Part shown: positions 44,222-53,768 of the stretch, piece after piece
Layout of the letters: every line of letters starts with the position of its first letter
Position numbering within the stretch: the stretch's first letter is position 1
Origin: Acholoe squamosa
Lineage: Eukaryota; Annelida; Polychaeta; Phyllodocida; Polynoidae
Direction: 5' to 3'
Assembly (NCBI GenBank): GCA_949317995.1
Contig: OX439046.1
Span: 40,460,002-40,524,001 of the forward strand
DNA length: 64,000 nt
Translations under genes and position numbers: made by a program
Notes under the pieces: generated by a model
Database searches by the model: none
What the model saw: only the letters and a program-made list of their open reading frames with translations
What the model was told of the DNA's origin: nothing

Positions 44222-47200
44222 GGAGGGGTCTCCCGAGGGGCAAAGAAGGGGATCCCAGTGACAAATCTTGCCATGATATCACCATCCGTGATGATAGTTC
44301 ACATGAAGTAACAAGATCGCCTAACACCGAGGTGGTTGTAGACACCCGGAAGGTTAGGGAAGCTGATATAACAGGTGCTATGGGAGCACAGGGGAAACCC
44401 AATATCAGTAACGAGGCAGGCGGCTATTCGTTAGCCAAGGTCTGTGGTGCCCACCTGCCCCCGGGTCATCCTTGTCTGGAATTCTTAAAAGGATGTGGAT
44501 TGACTCCTGGTGTGAAAAATGACGTTCCGATTGTCACGGACATGCCCTCTGTTCTAAACGGAAGGCGGTGGTATGTTTGCCTTACTGTTAACGGAAGGTC
44601 TGCCGAATTCCTTGTGGATACGGGAGCTAGCCACTCTTGTATCTCCAAGGGGTTCTACGACCTTATACCGGATGAACATGATACTCTCAAATCGGGAGGA
44701 AGTGCTCAGACGGCCGACGGCAGTACCTTGCAAACGTATGGTAGAACTTGTGTGAGACTACAGTTAGATGGTATACATGACTATGTCATGAGCGCCACCG
44801 TTGCGGATATAGCAGATGAGGGGATACTCGGGTTGGATTTCGCATCCCTGTATGGTGCTGTATTGGAACCCCAAACAGGAGTGTTGAGTGTGAGATACCC
44901 GTACCCCGTGAAGGTTAGATGTGCACTGAGACAAGTGAGCAGTATGGCTAGTGTGGCACACACTGTGCGAATCCCTCCGGGGGTAGCCTGTGATGTGCTT
45001 GTAAGAAGTGATCCTGCAATGCGTAACAAACCTGCAGTGATAGAACCGGATGTAGTTACTTTGTCAGGCATTGGATTAAATTCTGTAGACACTATAGTAG
45101 CGAATGCATCCTGGTCGGTAGTACCTGTCTCCAATACTGGGAACACTACTATCTACTTGAAAAAGGGACAAGTTTTTGGAAACGTGACCCTTTCGGAAAC
45201 TGTAACGGATAGTAAGCTAAGCTTACAGAAGGTAACAGGAGATGATGAAATTTCGGAAGACTTACTTAAGTTGTATGAAGAAACTTCATTAGAAGATCCG
45301 GAACACCGGAAAGAGTTCTATGATATGCTCTGTCAGTATCATACTGCCTTTGCCAAACCTGGTGAAAAACTAGGTACGACAAATAAGGTATTACATAAAA
45401 TAGATACTGGAGATGCCGAACCCTTTAAGATACCGTATAGACGGTTACCCTTAGCAAAAAAGAGAGTAGCTGAGGATGAAATAAATAAGATGTTGGAACA
45501 GGATGTAATAGTCCCTTCCAATAGTCCATGGAGTAGTCCTGTGTGTATGGTAACAAAAAAAGACGGTACGATCCGTTTCTGCATAGACTACAGGAAGTTG
45601 AATGGAATAACGAAAAAGAATTCGTATCCATTACCGAGAATAGATGAAACCATTGACTCCTTAGGAGGAAACAGTTGGTTTTGTACCCTAGACTTGCAAT
45701 CAGGCTATTGGCAAGTGGGAATGAACCCTTCAGATATGGAGAAAACTGCATTTTCAAGTCATATTGGATTATTCCAATATAATGTAATGCCGTTTGGATT
45801 GTGCAATGCACCTGCAACATTTGAAGCAATGATGGAAACAATTCTAAGTGATTTATTGTGGAAAAGATGTCTTGTATATCTAGACGATGTCATTGTCTTC
45901 GGAAAAACATTCGAAGAATGTTCTAATAACCTAAAAATGGTACTAGAACGTATTATTTCAAATGGTCTCAAATTGAAACCTAAGAAATGCCACATGTTTA
46001 GAAAGTCCATAAATTATTTGGGCCGCATCATCAGTGATGAAGGAATAAAGGCTGATCCGGAAAAAATCGAATCAGTCACGAATTGGAATAGACCTAAAAC
46101 ACCCAAGGAAGTGAGGTCCTTTTTAGGATTCTGTTCCTATTACAGGGAATTTATTCCGAATTATTCTAGAGTCAGTTACCCATTACAAGCAATAGCTAAC
46201 TGGACTCCAGGAAGTACCAAGGAAAAATTTCCTTGGACGCATGAACAGGAAACTGCTTTCCAAAAGCTCAAAGACCTGTTCACGAGTACTCCCGTATTGC
46301 AATATCCGAATGAGACGGATCATTTCATACTGGATACTGATGCTAGTAATGATAGCATTGGTGCAGCTCTCTCGCAAGTCCAAAATGGGAGAGAAGTACC
46401 AATTGCCTTTGCCAGCAACACACTGAGCAAGACTCAGCGCAATTACTGCACAACCAAAAGAGAGTTGTTAGCAGTAGTCGTATATACCAAGAAGTTCAAA
46501 CATTTTCTATGGGGAACGAACTTTACTCTGCGTACGGATCATTCCTCTTTAAGGTGGCTACTGAACTTCCGAGATGCTGAAGGCATGTTAGGCCGATGGC
46601 TAGCCCATTTATCCGAATATGGGCTTGAACATCAACAGATTCAGCATAGACCCGGAGTTAAGCATTTAAATGCTGATGCTTTGTCTCGAATACCAATCCG
46701 GAAATGTGATAATCCGGATTGTACTGATTGTGGAGCTCATAAGGCAGTGTTAGCAGGGATTCGAAGACCATTCGTACCCCTAGTTGCCAGTATACTGGAT
46801 TGGTCTATGGATCACATACGACATTTCCAGGAAGCTGACTCGATAACTGCACAGCTACTGCAATTAGTACCAAAGGGTATACGTCCAGTTAGACCAGAGG
46901 TCTCTCTGGAAAATCGAGAAATGAGAAGGTTTCTTGCTCAATGGACCGAGCTTGAAGTCCGGAAAGGCGTGTTATACCGTTGGAAGCCATGTAATAATGG
47001 TGATAGAATCATGCAAGTGGTGATACCACATGCCATGAGACATGACATTATGTACTTCTGTCATGGACATCGGACCAGTGGTCATTTCGGAAGGAAACGC
47101 TCGCTAGCACGACTTTCCAAGAAATACTATTGGCCTGGCATGACACGGGACTTGCAAAGATGGATAACCACCTGTCCGGATTGTTGTAAAAACAAACCCG

Positions 47201-48417
47201 GACCCGGGATGGGCAAACTTCCCCTATCCCAAGAACTTTTCGGAGTTAGATTCGCAAGAATCGGGGTAGATATTATTAGTGGATTTAATACAACCGCTAA
47301 TGATAATACCTGTATGATGGTAGTGTGTGATTATTATACGAAATACACTAAAGTATTTCCACTACCGGACCACAAAGCAATTACTTGTGCCGAAGCTTTT
47401 GTAAAAGGTTGGGTACTAAGCTTCGGTGTACCATTAATGTTACACAGTGACCAAGGCAGAGAGTTCGAATCAAATCTCTGGCAGGGTATGTGCGAATACT
47501 TAGCTATTTGCAAGACTAGAACCAATCCGTATAGACCACAAAGCGACGGATTAGTGGAAAGGTTCAATAGAACCCTCATCCAAGTCCTAAAGTCACTCGT
47601 TAATGAACATATGGATGACTGGGATGAGCAATGTCATTTTGTGACACATGCTTATAATAGTACGGTACATTCAAGTACAAATTGTTCTCCGAACCTTTTA
47701 GTATTCGGAGAGGATTTGATAATGCCTGCTGACCTAGTTTTTGGAGTCGTAGGAATGGACCCTGAACTACCTTGCCATGTAGTTTTTGTGGAATGTTTAA
47801 GAGACAGATTTAGAAAAGCATATGAGTCTGTCCGAATTGATTTGGAGAAAAGTGCCAAATGGCAGAAAATAGGATACGATACCGATCTAAAGCATCGGAA
47901 ATTCCAATCCGGAGACAGAGTCCTCAGATTACACGAACCACTTAGACACATAAAATTAGCGTCTAATTGGGACGGTCCCTTTACTATAACACAAATTATC
48001 AGTGATTGTACCGTAATTATTAAATCTGACCTTGGTCGACTCTATAAGTCAAATGTGGCTAGATTAAGGAGATGGTCTGGGAGGGAGACCTCCACAGAAA
48101 TGTATGGTGAAGGTTCCGAAAGGATCCTGAATCAGAATCGCATAATAGACCAGGTAAAGAACACTACAGTGAAGCGTGGTCGAGGTAGACCCAAAAAGTG
48201 TTCCGAATCAGTGACACCCACGCCAACACCGATTAAGCGTGGGGGAGTTAAAAAAGTCTCGGCAGGTGAAGACAGAAAGAAGAGGAAAGGTGTTTCTAAG
48301 GCTAAGAAGCACCTAGAGAAAGCTCTTCAGACTGTCAGGTCCGATAAAGAACTATCCGAGAAGGGGAGATACGTTCGCCGCAGCCCCCGAATTGCCCAGA
48401 GGACTGCAGTGACCTAA
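44182..48417 (+). CDS. pol: Pol polyprotein: protease, RT, RNase H, integrase
   Basis: The frame is open from just after a TAG at 44179 and lies at -1 to gag, so it is probably made by frameshifting in 44182-44221; the first in-frame ATG is 44380. Aspartic protease: LVDTGAS at about 44611. RT: RFCIDYRKLN, LQSGYWQV, MPFGLCNAPATFE and catalytic YLDD at 45877-45888. RNase H: LDTDAS (46330), KRELLAVV, RTDHSSLRW. Integrase: HHCC zinc site (H..H..CPDCC, 47041-47190), then Asp 47269, Asp 47449 and Glu 47557, the last two 35 residues apart as in DDE enzymes. GPY/F-like WDGPFTI follows near 47970. The basic tail has an AT-hook KRGRGRPKK (48172-48198). All catalytic residues are present; there is no chromodomain. 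Confidence 0.95.
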   Translation, partial: TGECLWSKYRGKLRRGLPRGKEGDPSDKSCHDITIRDDSSHEVTRSPNTEVVVDTRKVREADITGAMGAQGKPNISNEAGGYSLAKVCGAHLPPGHPCLEFLKGCGLTPGVKNDVPIVTDMPSVLNGRRWYVCLTVNGRSAEFLVDTGASHSCISKGFYDLIPDEHDTLKSGGSAQTADGSTLQTYGRTCVRLQLDGIHDYVMSATVADIADEGILGLDFASLYGAVLEPQTGVLSVRYPYPVKVRCALRQVSSMASVAHTVRIPPGVACDVLVRSDPAMRNKPAVIEPDVVTLSGIGLNSVDTIVANASWSVVPVSNTGNTTIYLKKGQVFGNVTLSETVTDSKLSLQKVTGDDEISEDLLKLYEETSLEDPEHRKEFYDMLCQYHTAFAKPGEKLGTTNKVLHKIDTGDAEPFKIPYRRLPLAKKRVAEDEINKMLEQDVIVPSNSPWSSPVCMVTKKDGTIRFCIDYRKLNGITKKNSYPLPRIDETIDSLGGNSWFCTLDLQSGYWQVGMNPSDMEKTAFSSHIGLFQYNVMPFGLCNAPATFEAMMETILSDLLWKRCLVYLDDVIVFGKTFEECSNNLKMVLERIISNGLKLKPKKCHMFRKSINYLGRIISDEGIKADPEKIESVTNWNRPKTPKEVRSFLGFCSYYREFIPNYSRVSYPLQAIANWTPGSTKEKFPWTHEQETAFQKLKDLFTSTPVLQYPNETDHFILDTDASNDSIGAALSQVQNGREVPIAFASNTLSKTQRNYCTTKRELLAVVVYTKKFKHFLWGTNFTLRTDHSSLRWLLNFRDAEGMLGRWLAHLSEYGLEHQQIQHRPGVKHLNADALSRIPIRKCDNPDCTDCGAHKAVLAGIRRPFVPLVASILDWSMDHIRHFQEADSITAQLLQLVPKGIRPVRPEVSLENREMRRFLAQWTELEVRKGVLYRWKPCNNGDRIMQVVIPHAMRHDIMYFCHGHRTSGHFGRKRSLARLSKKYYWPGMTRDLQRWITTCPDCCKNKPGPGMGKLPLSQELFGVRFARIGVDIISGFNTTANDNTCMMVVCDYYTKYTKVFPLPDHKAITCAEAFVKGWVLSFGVPLMLHSDQGREFESNLWQGMCEYLAICKTRTNPYRPQSDGLVERFNRTLIQVLKSLVNEHMDDWDEQCHFVTHAYNSTVHSSTNCSPNLLVFGEDLIMPADLVFGVVGMDPELPCHVVFVECLRDRFRKAYESVRIDLEKSAKWQKIGYDTDLKHRKFQSGDRVLRLHEPLRHIKLASNWDGPFTITQIISDCTVIIKSDLGRLYKSNVARLRRWSGRETSTEMYGEGSERILNQNRIIDQVKNTTVKRGRGRPKKCSESVTPTPTPIKRGGVKKVSAGEDRKKRKGVSKAKKHLEKALQTVRSDKELSEKGRYVRRSPRIAQRTAVT
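44212..44221 (+). promoter_or_regulatory. candidate -1 frameshift site at the gag stop
   Basis: In gag frame the codons read GAA AAC TAA, giving GGAAAACTAA. Slippage by -1 would re-pair AAC on AAA and bypass the stop into the pol frame. It is not a canonical X-XXY-YYZ heptamer, so this is a candidate only; the pol frame is closed upstream of 44182, which limits the shift to this 40-nt overlap. Confidence 0.4.
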
Positions 48418-48926
48418 CCTGTATACACAACGAGTGTAATGTTTACATTTAGAGGAACGGATGACAACTGACCCTAAAGGCTTATTTGTCGCCCCCGCAT
48501 GATGTACCAATGGGTAGTGGACGGATAATCCGGTGGATTTGCTTAAGCTTTCCATAATCTCCACTTAAATCCCCAGTCGAGTCATCGGGGTGAGCGATAA
48601 TTACCTAAAAACAATCAGTTTGTTGATGTACCGCCTGTAGCACGTGCGTTTCCGCATGACGTCACCGTGTCCAGTCTCGGCTGACCTCTCGTGACCTCGC
48701 GGACCGCGGGGAAATGACGTCACGAAAGCTGGCCTGTCGCCATATTTGTTTTCGGTAACGTTCAAGACGGTCGAGCTCGCTCCCTTCTTGGATTTTACCG
48801 GCCAAGCAAACCCCCCGCTGCTCCTCCAGAGTCTGTCTCCTGGTAGACAGACTCCGTTTGTGCCGGCCCCGGCGCCGTAAAAGCCGGAAAAAGGAGTAGT
48901 TTACTCCCGTGATCGATTCCCCAGTC
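48418..48926 (+). other. pol-ORF3 spacer
   Basis: A 509-bp noncoding gap in which GC content rises toward ORF3. No TATA box is seen. ORF3 is far from the 5' cap, so a spliced subgenomic RNA, an internal promoter here or internal initiation must be assumed; the sequence does not decide between them. Confidence 0.5.
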
Positions 48927-51875
48927 ATGGCTGAGGAATCCGTAGCTGCAGCCAAGCTATCCGGTGACCCGGATAAGCTGACTCCGTCCGCAGAAGCTTT
49001 TCCGGAAGCTTTGTCGCCTGTTACACAGGAAGAGAGCGAGATGATGGACGTGGAGGAACCCACGGATCGCTCGTTCGAGGAGAAGCTGGCTTCATTCTCA
49101 CTCAATGAGCCAGAGAAACTGCTATCTCCACTCCCAGCAGAGGGATCCGGAGCGACTGCGAGTGCTGAACCCGCAGCGACAGAGTCCGAAACTACCCAAG
49201 TTGACGGACAGAAGGATGAGTGGAAGCCAGCAGTGGCGGAGCCTTTTCCAGCTAGCTATGATGGTCGCTACCTGTATGTCCACCCGGAACTGCAGGCACA
49301 AGTGACCTACGCGGACGGGACACCAGTCAGGATGGACCCGAAAGTCAGGATAGCTATCGAGGGCGTCATGGCTCCCGAACAGCTGTCCAGGATGCCTCCC
49401 GAGTGGCTTCGAGACTGGCCGTGGTTCCAACGGGGACTTATGGTGGACGCTGGTTTCCGTGAAACCGTGTATGCTGCTAACCGAGCCTTCGAGCTCGGAG
49501 CGTATCCGAAGCCTGACAAGTCCCTGTGGAACGTCAAGGCTACGAACATTAACTGGGTAGGCTGTGTCTGGGATACCGATGGCCAGACCTACCCACGCCC
49601 TAGTGCTATCCGGACGCCGTGCCGGACCACTAAGGAATTCCGGGAGGCCGCTGCTAACTTCGAGCAGTGGGACGACGGTTATTACATAACCGAACAGGAA
49701 TTGGTGGATGTCCAGAACAATTCACTAATCGGATTGGACCGAGCTGCAGCCCTTCGGACGGTTATTGTCCGCCGCATGACTGCCGAACAGGAGGCACAGG
49801 AAGAGGCTAAGAGGGCCGCGGAAGCACCCGCACCTCCTATCCCCGACCTGAAGCTTGCCACCAGAAGCTCCGCCAGTGCTACATTAGCTACCGGCAGCAC
49901 TACTACTCCAGTAGAAGCCACGACCTCCAGCACATCCGGAACCCAGGAACCGGAGGAAGACTGGAAGGTCAGTAAGAACCGACGATCCGCTGCTCGGAAG
50001 CTCAAGAATCTCCCGGATTCTGCGAGAGCCGAGCCGAAACCCAGCACCTCAACCACTGGTAGTACTGCCATGGAGGTTGAGTCGTCTGACGAGGAGTCGG
50101 TGCACGAATCCTCGGTTGAGTATGATGAGAAGGCCACTCCATCAACTCAAACCGAGGCCGAACGTTGGGCTAACGCCAAATCCGGATTCAAAACCCGGAT
50201 CCCGACGTGTTTCTCCGACTGTGCGTACGGAGTTAAGAAGGACGGCTCTACCCTCTATGCCTGTCCAGACTCTATCAATAAGAACGATGAGTCGGATGAT
50301 GAAGATTGGATGCGCCTTTCGGACGAGGACCCCAATCCGAGCAAAGCCTATCGAAAGATGTGGCTTATGCTAAACCACACCGAAGGGTATTACACTTATA
50401 CCCAGAGGAGGAAGCTGCGTTGGGCTTTAGAGAAGTGGTACGGTGACGATCAAAAGTCCTGTCCCTTCTCTATCTGCCAGGATGCGAGTGATGTCTCGAT
50501 CCGGACCTGGAGTACTCCAGCCCGGTTCCAAAGGCATCTGGTAGAGGCCCACTTCCACCATCACCCGGTTTACATTTGTGATCCGAGTTATGGTAAGAAG
50601 GGCAAGAAGTGTACTACGAAGGTGCAATACAACCGACGTAGTGATCTGGCTAGACACCAGAAGAAATGCCACGCAGAAGGTTTGGACGGGGCCCGGAAGC
50701 GCATCATGGAGCTTCATCAGGAACTCATGAAGGAGTTCGATAGCCTGAGCGAGGATGCTTGGTCTAAGATCCGACCAGGGGACCAAGTCCTCTGCGAAGT
50801 TCCGAAGACCAAGGATTCGAAACTCCGAGCAAAGATAGTCCTGACTCCTGGAAAGGGTAAACTGGACATGCACGAGTCTCTCTGGCAGAAATGCGAGGAA
50901 TCCGGAAAGGATGCAAAGAGAGCTCGTGAAAGGAGCAGGAGAGACCAGAACCGTGGCGGCAATGGTAATGGTCAGAGCACAACAAAACCAAAGGTCAGAG
51001 CAGAGGACCGTTCCAGGTCCCCTCTGACAAGGCACCCCGCAGAACAGGCTCAGGGCACTCCGGTGTTCAAGAAGCCTGAACCTGCCGGATACGCTGGAGC
51101 CGTATCTAAACCTGGGAAAGTGAGTTCTCGAAACTTTCCGTCCTTAAACCAGGGACCTGGACCTGAGAGCCAGACCTTGGTGGTAGGAAAGGATGGTCGC
51201 CTTATGCCAAAGAAGACCACCGCATCTGCTGCCGCCGGATCTGCATCCGCTCCAGCCGCCCCACCAGTTACCTTTACCCAGGAGCAGTTAAACATGTACC
51301 TGCAAATGGGACTGAAACAGAACGTACCACCTGCCTTCTGCGTACCAACGACAGGTGTGTCCGGGAGTCCTAAACCCGGAAGTGGTCCACAGGCCGCCTC
51401 GACTCCTCCCAAGGCTGTCGCGGCACCTGAGAAACCGAAGGACGCCATTACCATTAAAACTGGTAATGCGGAAGTTTGGTTTGAGAAGTCTCGCCAAGGG
51501 GAGGCAGATGTCCAGAAGGCCATCTACACCCATTGGGAGAAGACCGTTCGTGAAAAAGCGATCGAGTTTCATCAGGGTCTCCTAAACGAAACCCTGTTGT
51601 GTATGAAACAGGTGGGCGACGCTGAAAAGCAACGTCTCGAGACTCTCATCCGGGACGATGTAAAGGCCCAGGAGGAGGCTGCCTCAGCTGCTCAAGAAAA
51701 AGCAGCTATGGATGTACACGTGTTGGAAAAGCGTGTAAAGGAGGAGATCACTCGGAACACCAACCTGAACACTAAGTTCATGAGGGTGTTCGGAGTCGAC
51801 TTGGACGAGTGGGACGGCACTCCCGAGTCGGCTTTAGCTCTTCTGAAGAAGAAGCATGCTAAGAAATCCGTTTAA
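48927..51875 (+). CDS. ORF3: unrecognised 982-aa protein with C2H2-like zinc-finger pair
   Basis: Occupies the place of env but has no signal peptide or hydrophobic segment, so it is not an envelope. First ATG is at 48927 (TCATGG); an in-frame GTG lies at 48909. Seen: acidic Ser/Glu/Pro-rich N-terminus; a region with PPEWLRDWPWFQRGLM and NWVGCVWDTDGQTYPRP (about residues 115-270) that looks globular; acidic/Ala-rich linkers; then C512-x4-C517-x19-H537-x4-H542 and C551-x10-C562-x14-H577-x4-H582, zinc-finger-like with unusually long loops; a basic Arg/Lys patch (about 640-700); a Pro/Ala linker; and a charged helical C-terminus likely to form a coiled coil (about 860-950). More GC-rich than gag and pol. 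Nucleic-acid binding is inferred; function unknown. No captured host gene is recognised. Confidence 0.85.
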   Translation: MAEESVAAAKLSGDPDKLTPSAEAFPEALSPVTQEESEMMDVEEPTDRSFEEKLASFSLNEPEKLLSPLPAEGSGATASAEPAATESETTQVDGQKDEWKPAVAEPFPASYDGRYLYVHPELQAQVTYADGTPVRMDPKVRIAIEGVMAPEQLSRMPPEWLRDWPWFQRGLMVDAGFRETVYAANRAFELGAYPKPDKSLWNVKATNINWVGCVWDTDGQTYPRPSAIRTPCRTTKEFREAAANFEQWDDGYYITEQELVDVQNNSLIGLDRAAALRTVIVRRMTAEQEAQEEAKRAAEAPAPPIPDLKLATRSSASATLATGSTTTPVEATTSSTSGTQEPEEDWKVSKNRRSAARKLKNLPDSARAEPKPSTSTTGSTAMEVESSDEESVHESSVEYDEKATPSTQTEAERWANAKSGFKTRIPTCFSDCAYGVKKDGSTLYACPDSINKNDESDDEDWMRLSDEDPNPSKAYRKMWLMLNHTEGYYTYTQRRKLRWALEKWYGDDQKSCPFSICQDASDVSIRTWSTPARFQRHLVEAHFHHHPVYICDPSYGKKGKKCTTKVQYNRRSDLARHQKKCHAEGLDGARKRIMELHQELMKEFDSLSEDAWSKIRPGDQVLCEVPKTKDSKLRAKIVLTPGKGKLDMHESLWQKCEESGKDAKRARERSRRDQNRGGNGNGQSTTKPKVRAEDRSRSPLTRHPAEQAQGTPVFKKPEPAGYAGAVSKPGKVSSRNFPSLNQGPGPESQTLVVGKDGRLMPKKTTASAAAGSASAPAAPPVTFTQEQLNMYLQMGLKQNVPPAFCVPTTGVSGSPKPGSGPQAASTPPKAVAAPEKPKDAITIKTGNAEVWFEKSRQGEADVQKAIYTHWEKTVREKAIEFHQGLLNETLLCMKQVGDAEKQRLETLIRDDVKAQEEAASAAQEKAAMDVHVLEKRVKEEITRNTNLNTKFMRVFGVDLDEWDGTPESALALLKKKHAKKSV

Positions 51876-53383
51876 AGCATGCTAGGGTTATTTCTTCCAT
51901 AATTTTTTTTCCAACACCAAATGACCAGATATAATCTTTGCGGAACCCTAAAGGTCTGCGAATGCTTTTACTAGTGCATGAACACCTATGCTATGTGTTC
52001 CGGGTTCCTTTGACCAGTCTATTATTCAGGTTGTATAACATTTACTACACCCTGAATAGCCTATTCGGATTTATAATTTCATCCATGAACAATCCGATAG
52101 TAGACTTGCTGCTGTGAGACGTATCCGGATGCCAGTTCCAGACTCCTGCTGTTACCCGTGCTAACCAATTACTAGGATGGACTTTACGATTTACCTCTAC
52201 AACTCATCTGTACTCCCGAATGGACTTATATCTCTACTACTATTACTTCCGGATCAACTTATATCGGACTATTATTTAACTTATGTCAACTAAAACTTAA
52301 AAAGGATTACGTTCTCTACACAGTTGACACATCCGGACTAATATTCTACAAATCTACACCATTCGGATATACTATAAACTTTAGCACTACTAGAGGATTG
52401 TGGGTAGCTGCCCCAAATCAACTACCGTGTTCACTCAATATAAGGAAACTATAAACTTTAGCACGTCCATCCCGTGGTTAGCTGACCACACCTACCTACT
52501 AGTACCCGGAGGATACAGCAGAAGACTCCAGCAGCATTTATAATCCGTGTATATTGTATATAATGTCATATTTCTATTTTTCTATAATATTATATGTATG
52601 TACATATCCACTAGATACATATTATAATACGGGTACATATACATTTCCTGATACGGATCTCTAATCACTATTAGTATTTATATTATAAGATCCGTTAAAC
52701 TTCACCAGATAACACATATTATTGTCCTGCGAGACAAAATATATAATAAGTATAATGATCTGGTGCTATAAAGGTTATTAGGTACACGGTGATAATATAT
52801 TATTATATTCATTACCACACCGTGATGTTTTTTTTTCTTTTTTTTCAAGTGTATGTTATAAATAATCATATTCGTACTACTCACGGAATCCTTAACGGAT
52901 TCGTATAATATTAATATACGACATGTCATTAGATAGTGATGTTACTATAACAGTCTTCTTTAAGACTACATATTCAAATGTGTTGTCAATGACTACAAAC
53001 ACACATACGGATGTTATTTTGTGATATGTTTTATTATCGACAGTTCCGTTACATATAGCTGTCATCATCACATGTATACGATTCATATTACTTGTCTTAT
53101 TAATTATACCTGAAATATAATACAATATTATGTGGTATAATAATTAAATAGACAGTTCCGTTTCACATAACTGTCTCTTCTTCAAGTAATTCGTATAATA
53201 TTTCAACATCCTAATCGTTATATGTAACTAAAATTCACTATCGAATATATATATATGACATCTGGTTCACAATTTATTTAGTGCTAATGTTATACCTATG
53301 GTTGTACCTCTATTACTAAAGGTTTAGACATGTAGAAATGTTATCCTAGTAATATTATACGTATAACACCCTCCTAAATGTCT
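51876..53383 (+). other. AT-rich 3' noncoding region of the element
   Basis: About 1.5 kb without an ORF between ORF3 and the polypurine tract. It includes duplicated words (ACTATAAACTTTAGCAC at about 52370 and 52449), two related small hairpins GACAG...CTGTC at 53039-53063 and 53150-53176, and an ACACGGTG...CACCGTG pair at 52793-52824. These may be RNA elements for packaging or transport (inference). Confidence 0.55.
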
Positions 53384-53393
53384 GGGGGAGTGG
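53384..53393 (+). promoter_or_regulatory. polypurine tract
   Basis: GGGGGAGTGG directly abuts the 3' LTR, the expected plus-strand primer, with one T inside. Confidence 0.7.
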
Positions 53394-53768
53394 TGTAGAG
53401 GTACACTTTACTACCATAGGAGTTGGGTACCGTCTGACGTGGCGGGTGAGTCGAGTCGTCGGACGTTCCTCAGGTTCCGGATAGGTGGCAGCACCGATCC
53501 GGGTCTGTGGGGACATCTGACGACGAACACCTGGGTCCGTATATAAAGCCCAGGGCTCAGCCGCTACGTCAGAGGCCCTTCTGGCCTCCGCACTATGTAG
53601 ACCACTGCCTTTTAATATTAGCTGCCTCTTTGATATCATTCGGCAGCCGTGAGTGTGCATTAAGTAATAAACCTATCCGTTGGCATACACTTGGAATACT
53701 GTCTTACTCTTTCTTTCCGAATCGTAAGACCCGAACCCCCCAGGTCCGTAAGGCCACAAACCCTTACA
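53394..53768 (+). repeat. 3' LTR, 375 bp
   Basis: Same length and sequence as the 5' LTR. TATATAAA lies at 53540-53547 and AATAAA at 53666-53671. Confidence 0.96.

Larger units (their letters stand above)
40924..53768 (+). mobile_element. intact-looking 12.8-kb Ty3/gypsy retrotransposon with a third ORF
   Basis: Two 375-bp LTRs (TGTAGAGG...CTTACA), identical by eye, enclose gag, pol in the -1 frame and an unrelated 982-codon ORF3, all on the plus strand and free of stops. CAAT flanks both sides (40920-40923 and 53769-53772); ACAAT is possible if the last A of the LTR is counted. The domain order protease-RT-RNase H-integrase defines Ty3/gypsy. At 12,845 bp it is about twice the usual size for the group, the extra length being ORF3, a long gag and 1.5 kb of 3' noncoding DNA. 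Identical LTRs mean a very recent insertion. Confidence 0.96.

Noticed and set aside
48909-51875. ORF3 as an envelope gene (endogenous retrovirus)
   Set aside because: No signal peptide, no transmembrane segment, no cleavage or fusion-like region; Cys/His clusters fit zinc binding instead.
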